From assembly GCA_964036295.1 (NCBI GenBank), contig OZ038462.1, positions 36,037,180 through 36,101,179 of the forward strand: a DNA stretch of 64,000 nucleotides, written 5' to 3'. Of this stretch, positions 52,801 through 64,000 are shown piece by piece. The stretch comes from Plumapathes pennacea (Eukaryota; Cnidaria; Anthozoa; Antipatharia; Myriopathidae). Numbering within the stretch: the first letter of the stretch is position 1; each line of letters starts with the position of its first letter. A program made the position numbers and the translations under genes. Below the pieces are notes generated by a model. It was given only the letters and a program-made list of their open reading frames with translations, was not told the origin of the DNA and made no database searches.

Positions 52801-55800
52801 CAACCGACGGCCATCCCCTGCAGCTGACTTGAAGAAGGAAGACACAACTTGCCATCCGTACAGAACTGCAGATTTTATCGAACTTGACTAAAAAGTCAAG
52901 CCCCTTCTCTCTTTACCTCAGGCTCGTCTCGGCCGCACAACGATCATCATCGCTCATCGCTTGTCGACTGTTAGAAATGCTGACGTCATTGCTGCCATCC
53001 AGGACGGAGTAGTGGTGGAGAAAGGGACTCACGCAGAACTCATGAAGACAGAAGGTGTTTATAGACAACTTGTTACCCTGCAGGTGAGATTTCACTCTGG
53101 CGTTGTAGTTTTCACATTTCCGAAATGACTGTTGCCTCTACTTGCTTAAACTGTTTCGTACTTACACTTACGCATATTGACCGGGAATCAACCCTAAACG
53201 GAGGTTTACCAAAAGTATGCGTATTGGCTATAGAACGCTATTTAGTCCATAAGCATTGACAGGAAGTTTTAACTTTTTAAATACAGACATTTGAAGAAGA
53301 CAAGACTGATGATACAGAAGAGGTTCCAAATAACGAGGAGAAAGGTATTTCCAGAAATGTGCTTGCTGAACAAAAGCCGGCTGTAAATCTAAATAAACAG
53401 CATACAGTAAATAGTTTCCAGGAATATCCAGACGCCCAGAAAGTCGCTGTGGGGTCGAGGCTCAATCTTTTCATTCTCATAAAAGTTAACCGTAATCGTC
53501 GCCGTAAAATACTACGGACTGACGAGACAACTTCGAGATAACATCAAATAAATATTAATTTGCAATGATATCGTATTGACAGGAATATCTTGTTTTCAGA
53601 ATCCGAGGCTGCCGTGAAGTTTATAAGGAGTATGTCAAATATGTCCAGTATGTCAAGTGGAAGTGAAAACGACGGCAATGCATTTGAAAGGAAACTGAGC
53701 CTCCGGGCATCACAGAGACTGTCAGCGGGAAAGCGAAGACCAAAGTCAGCCCTGGAGAAACCGGTGAGACAATGCATCCAATCATGAAGTACTCTTCTAA
53801 CATCTGTCATCACTTATTAGATTTCTTAATACATTTTCACCAATGTGCAGCTGTGATGGCCGAGTGGTTAAGGCGTTGGACTTGAAATCCAATGGGGTCT
53901 CCCCGCGCAGGTTCGAACCCTGCTTGCAGCGATATATTTTTGTACTTTGTTTTTGTTATTGCGACTATTGAGACTGCAATATACGATTTCGTATACCGAA
54001 TGTAAGCTGAACGTTAAAAATGGGAGCAGGGCACAATGAAATTATTGTCAAATGTATCCTGTAAATCCCTGCAGAGTGACAGTGCGGAAGAGAAGTCTAA
54101 AGAAGAAGACATCAAACCAGCTCCTTTCGCACAAATCCTGAAGCTCAACTTAACAGAATGGCCTTACCTTATAGGAGGTTCGATTGGTGGAGTGATTTAT
54201 GGATTGTTGCCTTTGGCGTTTGCGGTCGTACTTTCGGAAATCTTAACGGTAAGCCGAAAGACACTCAAGGCTTTGTTTCAATTTCTCAATACATCATGAA
54301 CATGCAATGATGGCCGTTATGCAAAGACTGACTAAATTCTTCATATCACTGTGTACTTACATCAACTCTGCAAATACCCAACTCAAACGATACATACTTT
54401 TACTACTACTCCCACAATCTTCATCAAACTGCAACTATGGCTATAACTAAATGTTTCATTTTGATAAATAAGAGTTTTAGTGCCTTTCAAGAGGGGAAAA
54501 TTGTACCCATCAAAATTAGTCTTAACAGATACAATTTCTAAGTCTATCCCTCTCAATAAACAAACAAAAACATACTTACTAGCTAAACTTGACCAACTCA
54601 GTAGATTCGACTACGCGGTTAATTTCTCTTCCAGATTTTCACCAAAACCGACGCAGATGAAATTCAAAAAGAGGCAATATTCTGGTCCCTGATGTTTCTT
54701 GTTATGGGTGCAGTAACATTTATTGGAAATCTGCTACAGGTATGCTGTGGTTAAACGTAGAATTTAAGTCAATTATGCTAAACGCTGTTAAAATAGTCTT
54801 GGTTGACGCTTCGGGCTTTAATCCTTTGTCAGAACAATATTGTAATCATGGCTTAGAAAGGTTAAGACGAACAGATCCCTGACGTAAGGATTTTCCAGGT
54901 CAAGGGTCAGGCAGCAGTTCATAGGAAGGGAACTAAATCAATTCATTAGGCTTTATGCGAATCAGTCACCTTGGATTCCCAAAAATGGACGAGCATCAAT
55001 AATTGAGGAGGAATTTGAAGTTTGATATATGAGCACTGTTAAATTTGATTGCATTTCAGATTTAATAAAGGATATAGCCATACCGCAACTTTCTTCCAAT
55101 CCATACAACTGTTTCTGAAACATGAAACAACCAAACTTGTCATTTAATAATTTATACAGGTGCATGAAAGCTCTTTAATTTATAAGGGCTCTTTAATTCA
55201 AGACAAAATCTATAGATATACTGGTAACTATTATTTACTGACAAAAAAGTTTAAAATCATACTTATCGAACTGTCTTTTTTCAGGATTACATGTTTGGCG
55301 TTTCAGGCGAAGCCTTGACAGTAAGGCTGAGAAGAATGGCGTTTCAAGCAATGCTACGACAGGTAAGGTGCTCGAGTCGAGTTATCGGGCTAGCGGTAGT
55401 CATCACAAATTGAGACACGCATTTTGTGTCAAATGACGACATCTTCGGACCGCGCAGTACTCTGGGTTCAGTTTTCAAGACACAAAATGGCGGATTGTCG
55501 CGATCAGTAACCTCGCAGGAAGAGGGGACATGTGCAAGGATAAATTTTCTAGTAACAATTACGTGTCATTCCAGGTTTGCAGAAAGTTGTGTTACTAGAG
55601 CAACAGATAACGTACCAAATATCGAACCATTTACGTATAAAATAAGTACGAGGTTCACAAGCCGAACCACTAATAAATAGATTTGACCCTAACCTCGAGT
55701 GCGTTGCATTTGTCGACAGGAGATGGGCTTCTTTGATGATCCAAAGCATTCCACGGGAATACTGACAACGTCTCTGTCTACACACGCGTCTGATGTCAAA

Positions 55801-58800
55801 GGGGTGAATGTTCCAACCAAAATTACTTTTTGAGAAATCGTTGTCATTTTTGTGTTTCCTTGCTGCTGTATTTTTGCTCTGACGTATCTTTGATGCATTT
55901 TATATTTGTTTGCAAGGCTACTGGAATTCGTCTCGGTACCATAGCAACCGGTCTCAGCACAGCCATAGCTTCCCTGATCTACGCCTTCGTCCACAGCTGG
56001 AAATTAACGCTTCTGTGCATAGCTTTTATGCCTTTTACTATCCTTGGGAGCGCAATCCAAATGAAAAGCATGACCGAAGGAAGCAGCAAGGACGACGATC
56101 ACCTGGAATCCGGCAAGGTAAAATCTCAAACTCGAAAAATGTTGGGGGACATGGTAGTGAAATTTACAAATTTGCGTCTTAAACAGAGTGGTCAGGATTT
56201 CTTCCAAAATTAAAATATCATATACGTAGTAAGAGTAATATCTTTTCTTGGATCCAGGTGGCAGTGGAAACCATAGAAAACATCAGAACAGTAGTATCGT
56301 TGGGCAGAGAGCAAACATTTTACGAAAAGTATTGCGCAGCTTTGTCAAGGCCCCACAGGTAAGGTTACTTAATTATTTTTATAAGAGAATGAAAAATGCG
56401 TACACTAAAAAAACTTGGACTAGAAACTAGCGTGTGCTCTGGACGATTGTTTGTGAGTAATGTTGGGTAATGTTTTGAGCTTGCAAAAGCTGATTTAGGA
56501 AATTGGTGCATCAGTGTACAAGTTCCATAATCTGCGAGTTGTTGTCAAATCATATCTTGTGCACAAGGGATGTTACTAAAACGAGGAATAGAGAATGGGG
56601 AATGAGATCAAAGAAACAGAAAGAGATAAATTTCGTAGGATTAAGTTTAGGGTTAGGTTTATGGTTAGACATCAAACAACTAATTCTAACAAACCTAACC
56701 CTGACACTACGCTGCTTAGCTCTGTCGGCTTCTTTGATCTCATTCCCCATTCCCAGTCGTTTTAATAACATCCGTGCACGAGTGTTGAGTGTTTCAAAAT
56801 ATGTATGCGTTCAAATGTTCGGATAAAATATTAGGCAGCTTTGAAAATACAACGTTTGCGCAGAGTTTGCCGCATGGAATCCAGTGTCTGTATTTTCAAG
56901 GCATGCGTTCCAGTGTTTAGTTAGTGATTTAAGGACAATGCAAGCACCGAACGACAGAAAAGAATCAATCAACCAATAGTTGTATAAAACAAAACAAGTA
57001 ATAAATTAGTTAACGAATAACTAATTAACTAATTAACCAATCAATCATTTGAGCCGTTTTCGGATGACTGTCGAAAGGGATAGTGTGATTGCTTTAGCTT
57101 TGCGCTTGCTACGCTTTCCGATTGGCCCAACAACTTTAGAAGCATTCTTGGCCAGTCAACAGCAAAAAACCTGGTTGCGAAATTCTCACGCCTTCAAAGT
57201 AAAACCAAATGCGGATTACTTTGGGTTCTGATTGTTTTGAAAGAGTTTCTTACAGCCTATGTGATTGGCGGTGTACAGCACTTGCTTTGTTTTTGCTTTT
57301 CAACAGTCATCAGAACTGAAACACAGCTAGCTTTGTTACACTCACCAACTTTGTTGTTACAGCAAAGCAGTGAGGAGGGTGCATCTGTTCGGTTTGTCCT
57401 TTGGCTGGGCAGAAGCAACGTTTTTCTTTCTCAATGCGGCGGCGTTTCGTTTGGGAGGATATCTTGTGGTAGAGCGTGAACTCAAGATGGATGACGTGCT
57501 AAAGTAAGACTAATTTTCACACTCATTAAAAGTGCATGGGGTTCTCTCAAACACTTATTTTTTCAGGGCCTCGAAAACAAGTGGCAATCCTCGATTCGTT
57601 TGCGAAAAAGATTGATTTTGAGCGAAGGCTGCTCTTTTCTATCATTGATTGAGATATATTATGTCTTTTTGTTTTGTGAAAAAATGCAAAGCCTTAGTTC
57701 TGTTTTACATTTAAACAAAAGCATTGGTTGGAAGAGCCTATATCATTCCAGTTATTAAACTTTGTTTTGTTTACACAGGGTTGTGCTGGCCGTTGCAATT
57801 GGTGCTATGGTACTGGGACAAGTAAGTGCTTTCTCGCCTGACTACGTCAAAGCCAAGGTAGCGGCTGCACGTATGTTTAAACTCTTCGACCGAGAATCGG
57901 CTATCAACAGTTCCTCAGAAGAAGGCTCGAGACCAGTAAGTGCAACAATGACTTCTCTACCTTACCAAGTATGAAGGGATTTAAAGTTTCGCATGACTTT
58001 GAATGCATATGCCAAATGAAAGAAATTTCTCCTGAGCCGAGCGGTGGAACATTTGGAACATTTCTGCTATTTTATAAATTTCCACTGGTTTGCCGTGGTG
58101 TGGACTCTTATTTACCACGATTTACGTCATCACATGGTCAAAATGTTGTGGACTCACGAGGCGCTTCGCCGAGTGAGTCCGCAACTAATTTTGACCATGC
58201 GATGACGTAAATCGTGGTAAATAAGAGTCCACACCACGGCAAACCAGTGAAAATTTGTTTTTTACCACAACATTTAGAAATATACAGGAAACTTTCCTTG
58301 TATTTCGCTGCAAAACGTGACATGCTGGCGTCAGCTGGCGTCAGCATCGTTGTCTGGACTCTTATTTACCACGCTAAATCGACCAATCAGAGAGCGAGAA
58401 ACTAGTGTGTTGTGGTAAAAACCTCTATTGCTATGGCAGATTTGCTAGAAGTTCGTTATTATCATTCTCAAGTCCGCCCGCCTCAAAACACTCACAACTT
58501 TCACAATTACCTTCTGCTTCCAAATATTCGTCTTCTACATCTCTGGTCAATGAGTATTCGAGACCGAAACAGGGTAGTTCATCTCCATATTTACTCCGTA
58601 GTTTCTCAAGGACAGCAAAAAAGACTGAACTAACAAAATGGTGGTCAAACATGTTCAAATATTTATATTGGTAGAAGATACGTCATGTAGCACTTTATAA
58701 ATTGACAACTTGCCCCCAGGCTTCCTGGTTTTATTATAATTGTATGCGATACACGAGGATGTAGTGGGTACCCCAGCCTCTGGAAGAAGGCTAAAAGGGA

Positions 58801-61154
58801 ATACTCAAAAGGACCATGCATCAAAAGGACCTGAAGTTATGGACATCTCCGAAGGGTTAGGGTTATAGGGCTTAGGTTAGGGTTGGAACTTTGGAGATAC
58901 ATGTTAAAAAGGGATTATTCAAAAGGACGTTAGATCTTTTTGAGTCATCCCTTTTAGCCTCCATCCAATCCTTGTAGCATGCCGCTAAGAACATAGGACA
59001 GGTCGAGGGTTATAATTCCCGTGAAGACACGTGTTTGAAATGATGGTCTTGTCTTCGCTCATTTTCAGAGCAGTGTAAGTGGCACTATTCAACTTAACAG
59101 CGTCCGCTTTCGCTACCCAACTCGTCCGGACGTGAAAGTTCTCCGTGGGCTCAATCTCACGGTCAATTCAGGACAGAAACTTGCTCTGGTAGGTTCAAGT
59201 GGCTGCGGTAAAAGCACGGTGATTTCGCTGCTGGAGAGATTTTATGACGCCGACGCTGGAATAGTGGTAAGGAAAAAACAAACACACACACAATAAGAAG
59301 GTTTAGTTTAGATAGATAGATAGATAGATAGATAGATGGATAAAACTTTATTTTACGTGATCAATTACACTTAGCTATAGATAGTGTGCCCAGAATACGG
59401 GAAACACAAGCTAATTTACAGGTAATGCCACAAACTGAATTAATATATAAGAATAGAACTAATTAAGACTTTAAATGGATATATACACAGTAAAATTGAC
59501 TAAAAACAATAGAGAATAATAATTACTATAATTATAATAATTCAATGCCATGGAGACCTTTCTTGAAGGCTTTAAGGTTGGCTGCCGTTCGCACTGTGTC
59601 AGGGAGGGCATTCCATAGCTTGGCAGCCTTGTAACGCCACGAATTAAGACCGTACGTGGTTCTGTTAGGCTTTGGCATTAGCTAAACAGTAACTGTCGCA
59701 CATTTTTATGGCACCGTTCCAGCACGTCGATTTCAACGTCTGGTTTAAGTGACATTATGCCTAACTTAGCACTACAAATAGACTGAGACGTAGACCCAAA
59801 TTAGTCATCACAGGGACTAGCAAGAACAGGTGTAACTGACTGGAATCTCGTTATTGGCCTTTTCAAACTGAGATCGCTAAAATGGGATCGGTCTTGGTAT
59901 TGAATTCATCTCGGTACCAATATCGTCCGTACTGGTGCGCGTTTACACTGCGAAAACTGCACCAAGAAAGTTATTTTATAAAACTTTCACACCCTCATAT
60001 TTAGCCGCCTGGTTTCTTGAAAAACTGCCAAGTGTGAATGAGCCATAATGTAATAAACGCGTGTTTGCTTCTCTGTTTAGAGCAATTCTCATAGCAGCAA
60101 TAATTTCGTCGTACTACGAACGTTCACATGAAATTCCAACACTTTTTTGCAGACGATGGACGGGAGCAACGTGAGCAGCCTCAACATCAAGTGGCTACGT
60201 TCCCGGATGGGGATCGTCTCTCAGGAGCCGGTGTTGTTTGCCTGCAGCATTGCCGAGAATATCGCTTATGGAGACAACTCTCGCGCTGTCAGTATGGAGG
60301 AGATTGAGAATGCAGCCAAGGCGGCCAACATCCACAATTTTATTAACACGCTACCCAAGGTCAGTGTTCAGCTTGGTCAGTACATATTACTGAACTGGAA
60401 ACTGGTTGGAATATTATCGTTTAGGCGAGACAAAGGATTGGGAACTATTTTAAACAACCACGTAGGAACAATTTAGAGTTAGCAAAAGTTAAACTCAACC
60501 GAGAAAGGTCTGTGAAAAATCTCAATTATCTGAGCTGATATTCAGCTGAATACTTTTAAAATTTCAACCAATCAGGGTTACGACACACTTGTGGGAGACA
60601 AAGGGACCCTTATCTCTGGGGGCCAAAAACAGAGGATCGCTATCGCCAGGGCCCTTATTCGGAACCCTCGGATCCTGCTCCTAGACGAGGCGACGTCAGC
60701 TCTGGACACCGAGAGTGAAAAGGTAAATGGTTAGCGAAATAATCAGTCTTTGTTTACGTCAATCTACAATATTCCTCAGTTTTCTTTCTGCATGCCTCTC
60801 GCACACGTACGTTCGCATGAATGCATTCATATACCCACCCACCTACTTAATCACACACGAAAGCACATGCACAGCATCTACAAAACTCCACCACACATAA
60901 GTTAGTAAAGGTCTCTGAGTGACGTTTCTGTCCTCTAGGTCGTTCAAGAGGCTTTGGACGCCGCCAGTGAGGGTCGCACAACGATTGTGATCGCCCACCG
61001 TCTGTCCACTGTCCAGAACGCCGACGTGATCGCCGTTATCGACCACGGTCGAGTTGTGGAGCAGGGCACTCACCAAGAACTGCTGGCACTGAAAGGCACT
61101 TATTACAGCCTCGTCACGGCGCAGATCCAGGCGGGAGGGAATGGTGATGAGTGA
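46320..61154 (+). CDS. ABCB1/P-glycoprotein-type multidrug transporter, gene B (complete)
   Basis: Exons 46320-46396, 47334-47421, 48223-48599, 48995-49166, 49516-49640, 50183-50299, 50490-50544, 51151-51264, 51340-51450, 51719-51844, 52029-52232, 52399-52569, 52922-53083, 53287-53344, 53600-53763, 54075-54248, 54635-54739, 55285-55362, 55720-55803, 55917-56117, 56258-56358, 57363-57503, 57779-57935, 59069-59266, 60153-60359, 60576-60722, 60939-61154: 3930 nt, 1309 aa, close to human P-gp (1280). TMD1 is in exons 3-8. NBD1 has Walker A 431-439 (GESGCGKST), LSGGQ 535-539 and Walker B D559 E560. A linker (exons 14-16) is followed by TMD2 in exons 16-23. NBD2 has Walker A 1096-1104 (GSSGCGKST), signature ISGGQ 1202-1206, D1226 E1227 and H1258. 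Both ATP sites look competent. Expected ATP-driven exporter of lipophilic compounds at the plasma membrane. Divergent from its paralogue, gene A; ECL1 has a glycine run (AGGGGGF) instead of A's NGT sequon. Confidence 0.95.
46590..46870. repeat. Dispersed repeat with poly-A tract (46774-46804), copy 1
   Basis: Shares AGCGTGGATATTTACCTCGC, ATAGACAGCTCCCAAATAGCTAT and GGTTCGCGCGCCATTTTGTTT, in inverted orientation, with 49735-50010. Gene B intron 1. Element type unknown. Confidence 0.55.
49735..50010. repeat. Dispersed repeat, copy 2 (inverted relative to 46590-46870)
   Basis: Outer arms TAGTATATACCACACAAG and CTTGTGTGGTATATACTA pair as terminal inverted repeats of an inner element (about 49741-49938), flanked by GGATATTTACCTCGCC. 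Gene B intron 5. Confidence 0.6.
50585..50770. repeat. CAT/CGT trinucleotide-rich microsatellite
   Basis: About 185 bp of imperfect (TCATCG)n/(CGTCAT)n in gene B intron 7. Confidence 0.85.
50783..50980. repeat. MITE with 30-bp inverted ends
   Basis: Left arm CGAGTGCTTGAATACGAGGC then TTGGTAAGCC; right arm GCCTACCAAGCC then TCGTGTTCAAGCACTCG. No coding potential. Gene B intron 7. Confidence 0.7.
53850..53931 (+). tRNA. tRNA-Ser (anticodon TGA)
   Basis: 82-nt cloverleaf with a long variable arm typical of tRNA-Ser. D-arm with A box TGGCCGAGTGG, anticodon loop CTTGAAA with TGA at 53883-53885, variable arm GGGGTCTCCCC, T-arm with B box GGTTCGAACCC. The acceptor stem closes G1-C72 through A7-T66 with two G-T wobbles, and the discriminator is G. 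The sequence closely resembles animal tRNA-Ser(TGA). It sits in gene B intron 15, same strand, with a T run downstream at 53935-53941 as a plausible Pol III stop. Confidence 0.95.
57051..57327. repeat. MITE, GAGCCGTTTTCGGATGACTGTCGAAA family, copy 4
   Basis: Begins GAGCCGTTTTCGGATGACTG. The right side TTTTCAACAGTCATCAGAAC is decayed. Gene B intron 21, ending just before exon 22 (57363). Confidence 0.65.
58076..58421. repeat. Foldback repeat with a 180-bp palindrome, copy 2 (gene B intron 23)
   Basis: Reverse-orientation copy of 2136-2482. The palindrome is 58076-58256 with centre GGCGCTTCGCC, and the single-copy part runs to the terminal GTGGTAAAAA. A few substitutions separate the copies, for example AATTTTGACCATGCG against CATGTG/CATTAC variants. 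Confidence 0.8.
59313..59660 (-). mobile_element. 5'-truncated non-LTR retrotransposon (LINE) 3' end
   Basis: On the minus strand a frame ending near 59543 encodes [20 protein letters not shown] followed by [14 protein letters not shown] and a stop. This is the C-terminal signature of reverse transcriptases from CR1/L2/Jockey-like LINEs. A 3' UTR and a (TATC)n tail (59313-59336 on the plus strand as GATA) follow. An in-frame stop upstream shows that it is a dead fragment. Gene B intron 24. Confidence 0.72.
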
Positions 61155-62555
61155 ATTTGGTCTTGCGTGTAATCGGGCCAACCAGGACAAGCTCCAACCT
61201 GGTAACGTGGTCGGACAAGCTCCGTTCAAATTTTGGCATTCTCGATCACAGCATATTGTTGGACTTTTATTTAAAAAAAAAAAAAGAAAATAGAATATTC
61301 ATTATACTTTCTGCAGTGTGTGCAGCACTATTCCAAAAACTGCTTCCAGTTTTGGATATTAAGCGGACCACGGTGTGTTTGTGTGCATTTTATATCTCCT
61401 GTGTGTTTCAGCGATCAACAATCTCACTAAAATCGGACATGAAAGTCGCGTTTTAGTGGTTTGTATCCTCCACATGATGAATTTTTAGGCTGCGTCTACA
61501 CTAATGCGTTTTCAAAGGCTTCCGTTTTCGAAAGTCTCCACTTTGGGAACCGCTTTCGAAAACCTCCGTTTTCGGGTCATCGTTTTAGTGTTGACGGAAT
61601 AAGCCAAATGCAAAAAAATGTTTTCGTTTTCAAAAGAAAACAGATTAGTGTGGACGTAGCCTTAGCGTATCACTCCAAGTGATTAACGTCATTTTTTTTA
61701 GTCTCTCACCAGAAATATATCATACGGCGAGGTTGTCTCACTACATCAATTACACACTTTCTTGTTAGTAGAACTCGTATGTTCTAGTAGAACTAGTATG
61801 TATCTAGTATGTCGAGCACGAGTGTGATGGTAATCCCCTAGCTGTTACTGCGCTAAACTACTTCTGAATCTGACATCTCATATTTGTCTAGTTACTTGAG
61901 GAGTGAAAGTTTAATTTGCTTTATCTCACAGTTAACGTTCGTAATATACTGTTTAACTTTCAATTGAAACTTTTGTAATGAAGGCGTTGTACACTTTCAA
62001 TACGAGATCTGGTACGAAAACTTTCTTCTGAAAATTAGTTTTCATTTTCATGCAAATCAAGCTAATTTTCATAAGAAAGTGAAAATTTCGCACTAGGCCT
62101 CTGTTTCAAACAGAGACAACAGACATCTCGAAAATGATGTTCTCGTAGTTCCTGTTCTGTACCTCAACAAGTTCCCATGCACGGACATGCAAGGGCTCAT
62201 TAATTCACATATTTTTTATTCAAGCTGTGTAAATGTTGTTTGATCCTAACAATGTAGTGATTAAAAATGAAAAAATGTTTAGATATTAGACTTATATGCA
62301 CTTTTAACAGCATTTGATTGGATGCTTTATGAATATATGATTTTCAATTAGGTATACTTTAGGATCAGTTTGACTTACACATTTCGTTTGTTGGCCGATG
62401 TGATAGGAGACACCAAACTTCAATTTATTGTTGTGTGTTCCCGCAAGATCATTTCAACAACAACAAAAAGGCGGAGTAAAACAGTCTAGGTTTCTGGCTT
62501 GTTGACCAAGTAAGGAAACGAAACAACTGGAGCAAGATCAAGGTAACAAAAAAAA
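61155..62555. other. Intergenic region between gene B and the GPCR
   Basis: Contains the MITE at 61488-61661 and otherwise AT-rich sequence without recognisable genes. No unambiguous AATAAA signal was found directly after gene B. Confidence 0.5.
61488..61661. repeat. MITE, GGCTGCGTCTACACTAATG family (174 bp) with TTA target duplication
   Basis: Left end GGCTGCGTCTACACTAATGC; right complement GGCTACGTCCACACTAATCTG. TTA on both sides (61485-61487 and 61662-61664). The interior is palindromic CCGTTTTCGAAA motifs. The 3-bp TTA suits PIF/Harbinger-type non-autonomous elements. Confidence 0.8.
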
Positions 62556-63548
62556 ATGACCTCAAACAACAGTGAATCCTCACCGAATGATTCAAAAAGC
62601 TTCTGGTGGACTGTCTCATTTGTGATAGAGGGAGTTTTAATCATTTTTGGAAACACTGTAACTATTGCTGTGTTCTGGAGGAGACGCCTCGTACTGAAAA
62701 GAGCTTCATATCTTCTCATCAATCTGGCGTTTGCTGATTTTCTGGTCGGCATTGGAGTGATAGCCTGCGGTGTAACCATGATTCCAATCAAAAAGTATTT
62801 CAACGGAGGTGGCTTACCGGCTCTGATTGTATCTACATTCGTATACCTCACAACTACCGCCTCCATTTGCTCCCTAACAGTTGTGGCTGTAGAAAGAGCA
62901 TTTGCAATCGCTAAACCCTTCAAGCATCGAACTGCACGCAAAGTGTGTTATTTCTACGCAATTTTTCTGGTGTGGGTGACGGCTACTTTTGTTAGCGTTT
63001 GTTTTGTGCTTTACCATTTCCTACGTCACTTCCATTTAGTTGTAGGTTTCATCTCCTCTGCTTGTCTTCTAATAATTTGTCTGTCGTACTTGACAATATG
63101 GTGGTTTACAGTAAAACGGTCTACGTTACGTATAAACGGCGACCAGCAAAATAGAAAACTAGCAACGACTTTATTGATTGTTACAGTTCTCTCTCTGATT
63201 ACATGGATTCCAATTCAAGTATTGATATTTATCCCTTGTGAAGATGTGTTAAGTAGCGCGAGTGGTATTACACTCGGTTCTATGTTTCGGTTTCTCGAAT
63301 TTGTAAATTCCTTGCTTAATCCGTTCGTGTACGTTCTGAGGATGCCTGACTTTCGAAGAGAAATCAAAATAATCTGTAGAGGAAGATGCCAGAGCCGAGA
63401 AGAAGTGATTCCAATGGCAGATGTGAGGCAGACTACTGGAGTGACTTTGATATCAATGGAACACCTTCTAAGACCAGCCACTTCTGTTCATTTAAGTATA
63501 TGTACTAATACAGCAGCAGAAAATACTAACATTCACATCTTAAAATGA
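62556..63548 (+). CDS. Class A (rhodopsin-like) G protein-coupled receptor, intronless
   Basis: 330-residue seven-helix receptor in one exon. TM1 about 18-42 (FGNTV), TM2 52-76 (LAFADF, D61), TM3 88-119 ending in ERAF (113-116) in place of DRY, TM4 131-153 with W140, TM5 160-186, TM6 201-226 with TWIP (216-219), TM7 237-261 with NPFVY (255-259), then DFRREI as the start of helix 8. N-glycosylation sequon at N4. The second extracellular loop is very short (about FLRHFH), and the usual Cys pair between TM3 and ECL2 is not evident. Single-exon orphan receptors of this type are abundant in cnidarians; ligand not predictable. The start is the first ATG, with AACAAAAAAAA upstream. Confidence 0.93.
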   Translation: MTSNNSESSPNDSKSFWWTVSFVIEGVLIIFGNTVTIAVFWRRRLVLKRASYLLINLAFADFLVGIGVIACGVTMIPIKKYFNGGGLPALIVSTFVYLTTTASICSLTVVAVERAFAIAKPFKHRTARKVCYFYAIFLVWVTATFVSVCFVLYHFLRHFHLVVGFISSACLLIICLSYLTIWWFTVKRSTLRINGDQQNRKLATTLLIVTVLSLITWIPIQVLIFIPCEDVLSSASGITLGSMFRFLEFVNSLLNPFVYVLRMPDFRREIKIICRGRCQSREEVIPMADVRQTTGVTLISMEHLLRPATSVHLSICTNTAAENTNIHILK

Positions 63549-64000
63549 AATCGCAAGCAGCGTTGATATACTATTATATTTATCCTGCTTATGCCTCTTT
63601 TATTTAACAGTTCTAAGCTTGTCCATTCGCAGGACGCTTAAAAGTAAACTTTGTGTCCTCAGTGCAAACTAAATATATTCTTTGACTAATCTTGTAAAAT
63701 ATATTTCAGTCTAACAGGGCGAATACCACTTGAACATAAAACTAAAATTACATGTAAGGATTGAGTACATGAAAATCTTTGTGAGAAAATGAATTTACTG
63801 TTTGATTTTCGAGCTTTTATTCTGAGTATGTTTTCAGGGCTAGTATGCTTTTAATTAAAAACTGCGGCGTGTCGATGTTTTTTTTTTTTTTTTTTATATA
63901 TATATTTCTGATTATTCAATCAGTTTCTTATCTAAACCAGTTCTAAAGTCGTCCATTCGCATGACGGACAAAGCACTCTTTGGTTCTCAGGCAGGTTAAC
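63549..64000. repeat. 3' flank of the GPCR with a direct repeat
   Basis: CAGTTCTAAGCTTGTCCATTCGCAGGAC at about 63609-63636 recurs as CAGTTCTAAAGTCGTCCATTCGCATGAC at about 63938-63965. Each copy is followed by a similar short stretch, a direct repeat spaced about 330 bp. A T tract and (TA)n lie at 63879-63904. No gene seen. Confidence 0.5.

Noticed and set aside
58840-58895. Telomere-like TTAGGG phrases
   Set aside because: Only a few degenerate units (GGGTTAGGGTTATAGGGCTTAGG); too short for a real interstitial telomere block. A similar chance stretch is at 56641-56670.

Overview
Eukaryotic nuclear DNA, AT-rich, with short exons, GT-AG introns and many small inverted-repeat elements. The gene set (duplicated P-glycoprotein genes, an Ig/thrombospondin membrane protein, a single-exon class A GPCR) and the repeat types fit a cnidarian, most likely an anthozoan such as a stony coral. 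That assignment is an inference from gene families and repeat style; no species-diagnostic sequence was recognised.

Layout. (1) 1-17454, minus strand: an ABCB1/P-glycoprotein-type transporter gene (gene A), exons 1 to 25, running off the left edge inside the second nucleotide-binding domain. (2) 17455-22000: three diverged tandem copies of a roughly 1.4-1.5 kb unit whose first part is the 5' flank of gene A. The third copy is split by a 611-bp PIF/Harbinger-derived element. (3) 24014-31704, plus strand: a ten-exon gene for a 585-residue type I membrane protein (signal peptide, four Ig domains, two TSP1 repeats, one TM helix, 15-residue tail). (4) 35411-45135: a 9.7-kb P-superfamily DNA transposon with about 689-bp terminal inverted repeats and an 8-bp target duplication. 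It holds two convergent multi-exon genes, a P-type/THAP9-like transposase (848 aa) and a PIF1-like helicase (967 aa). (5) 46320-61154, plus strand: a complete 27-exon ABCB1-type gene (gene B, 1309 aa), the inverted paralogue of gene A, with a tRNA-Ser(TGA) in one intron. (6) 62556-63548: an intronless class A GPCR.

Genes A and B are transcribed divergently and share intron positions and phases at every exon that can be compared, so they come from one duplication. The ABC pumps would export lipophilic compounds across the plasma membrane using ATP. The transposon is the most unusual object in the window: terminal repeats, target duplication and two open reading frames in phase across all introns make it look recent and possibly still functional. 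I know of no described P-type family that carries its own PIF1 helicase.

Exon coordinates were read by eye from splice signals, reading phase and A/B comparison. They are internally consistent (all complete coding sums divide by three) but are not supported by transcripts.
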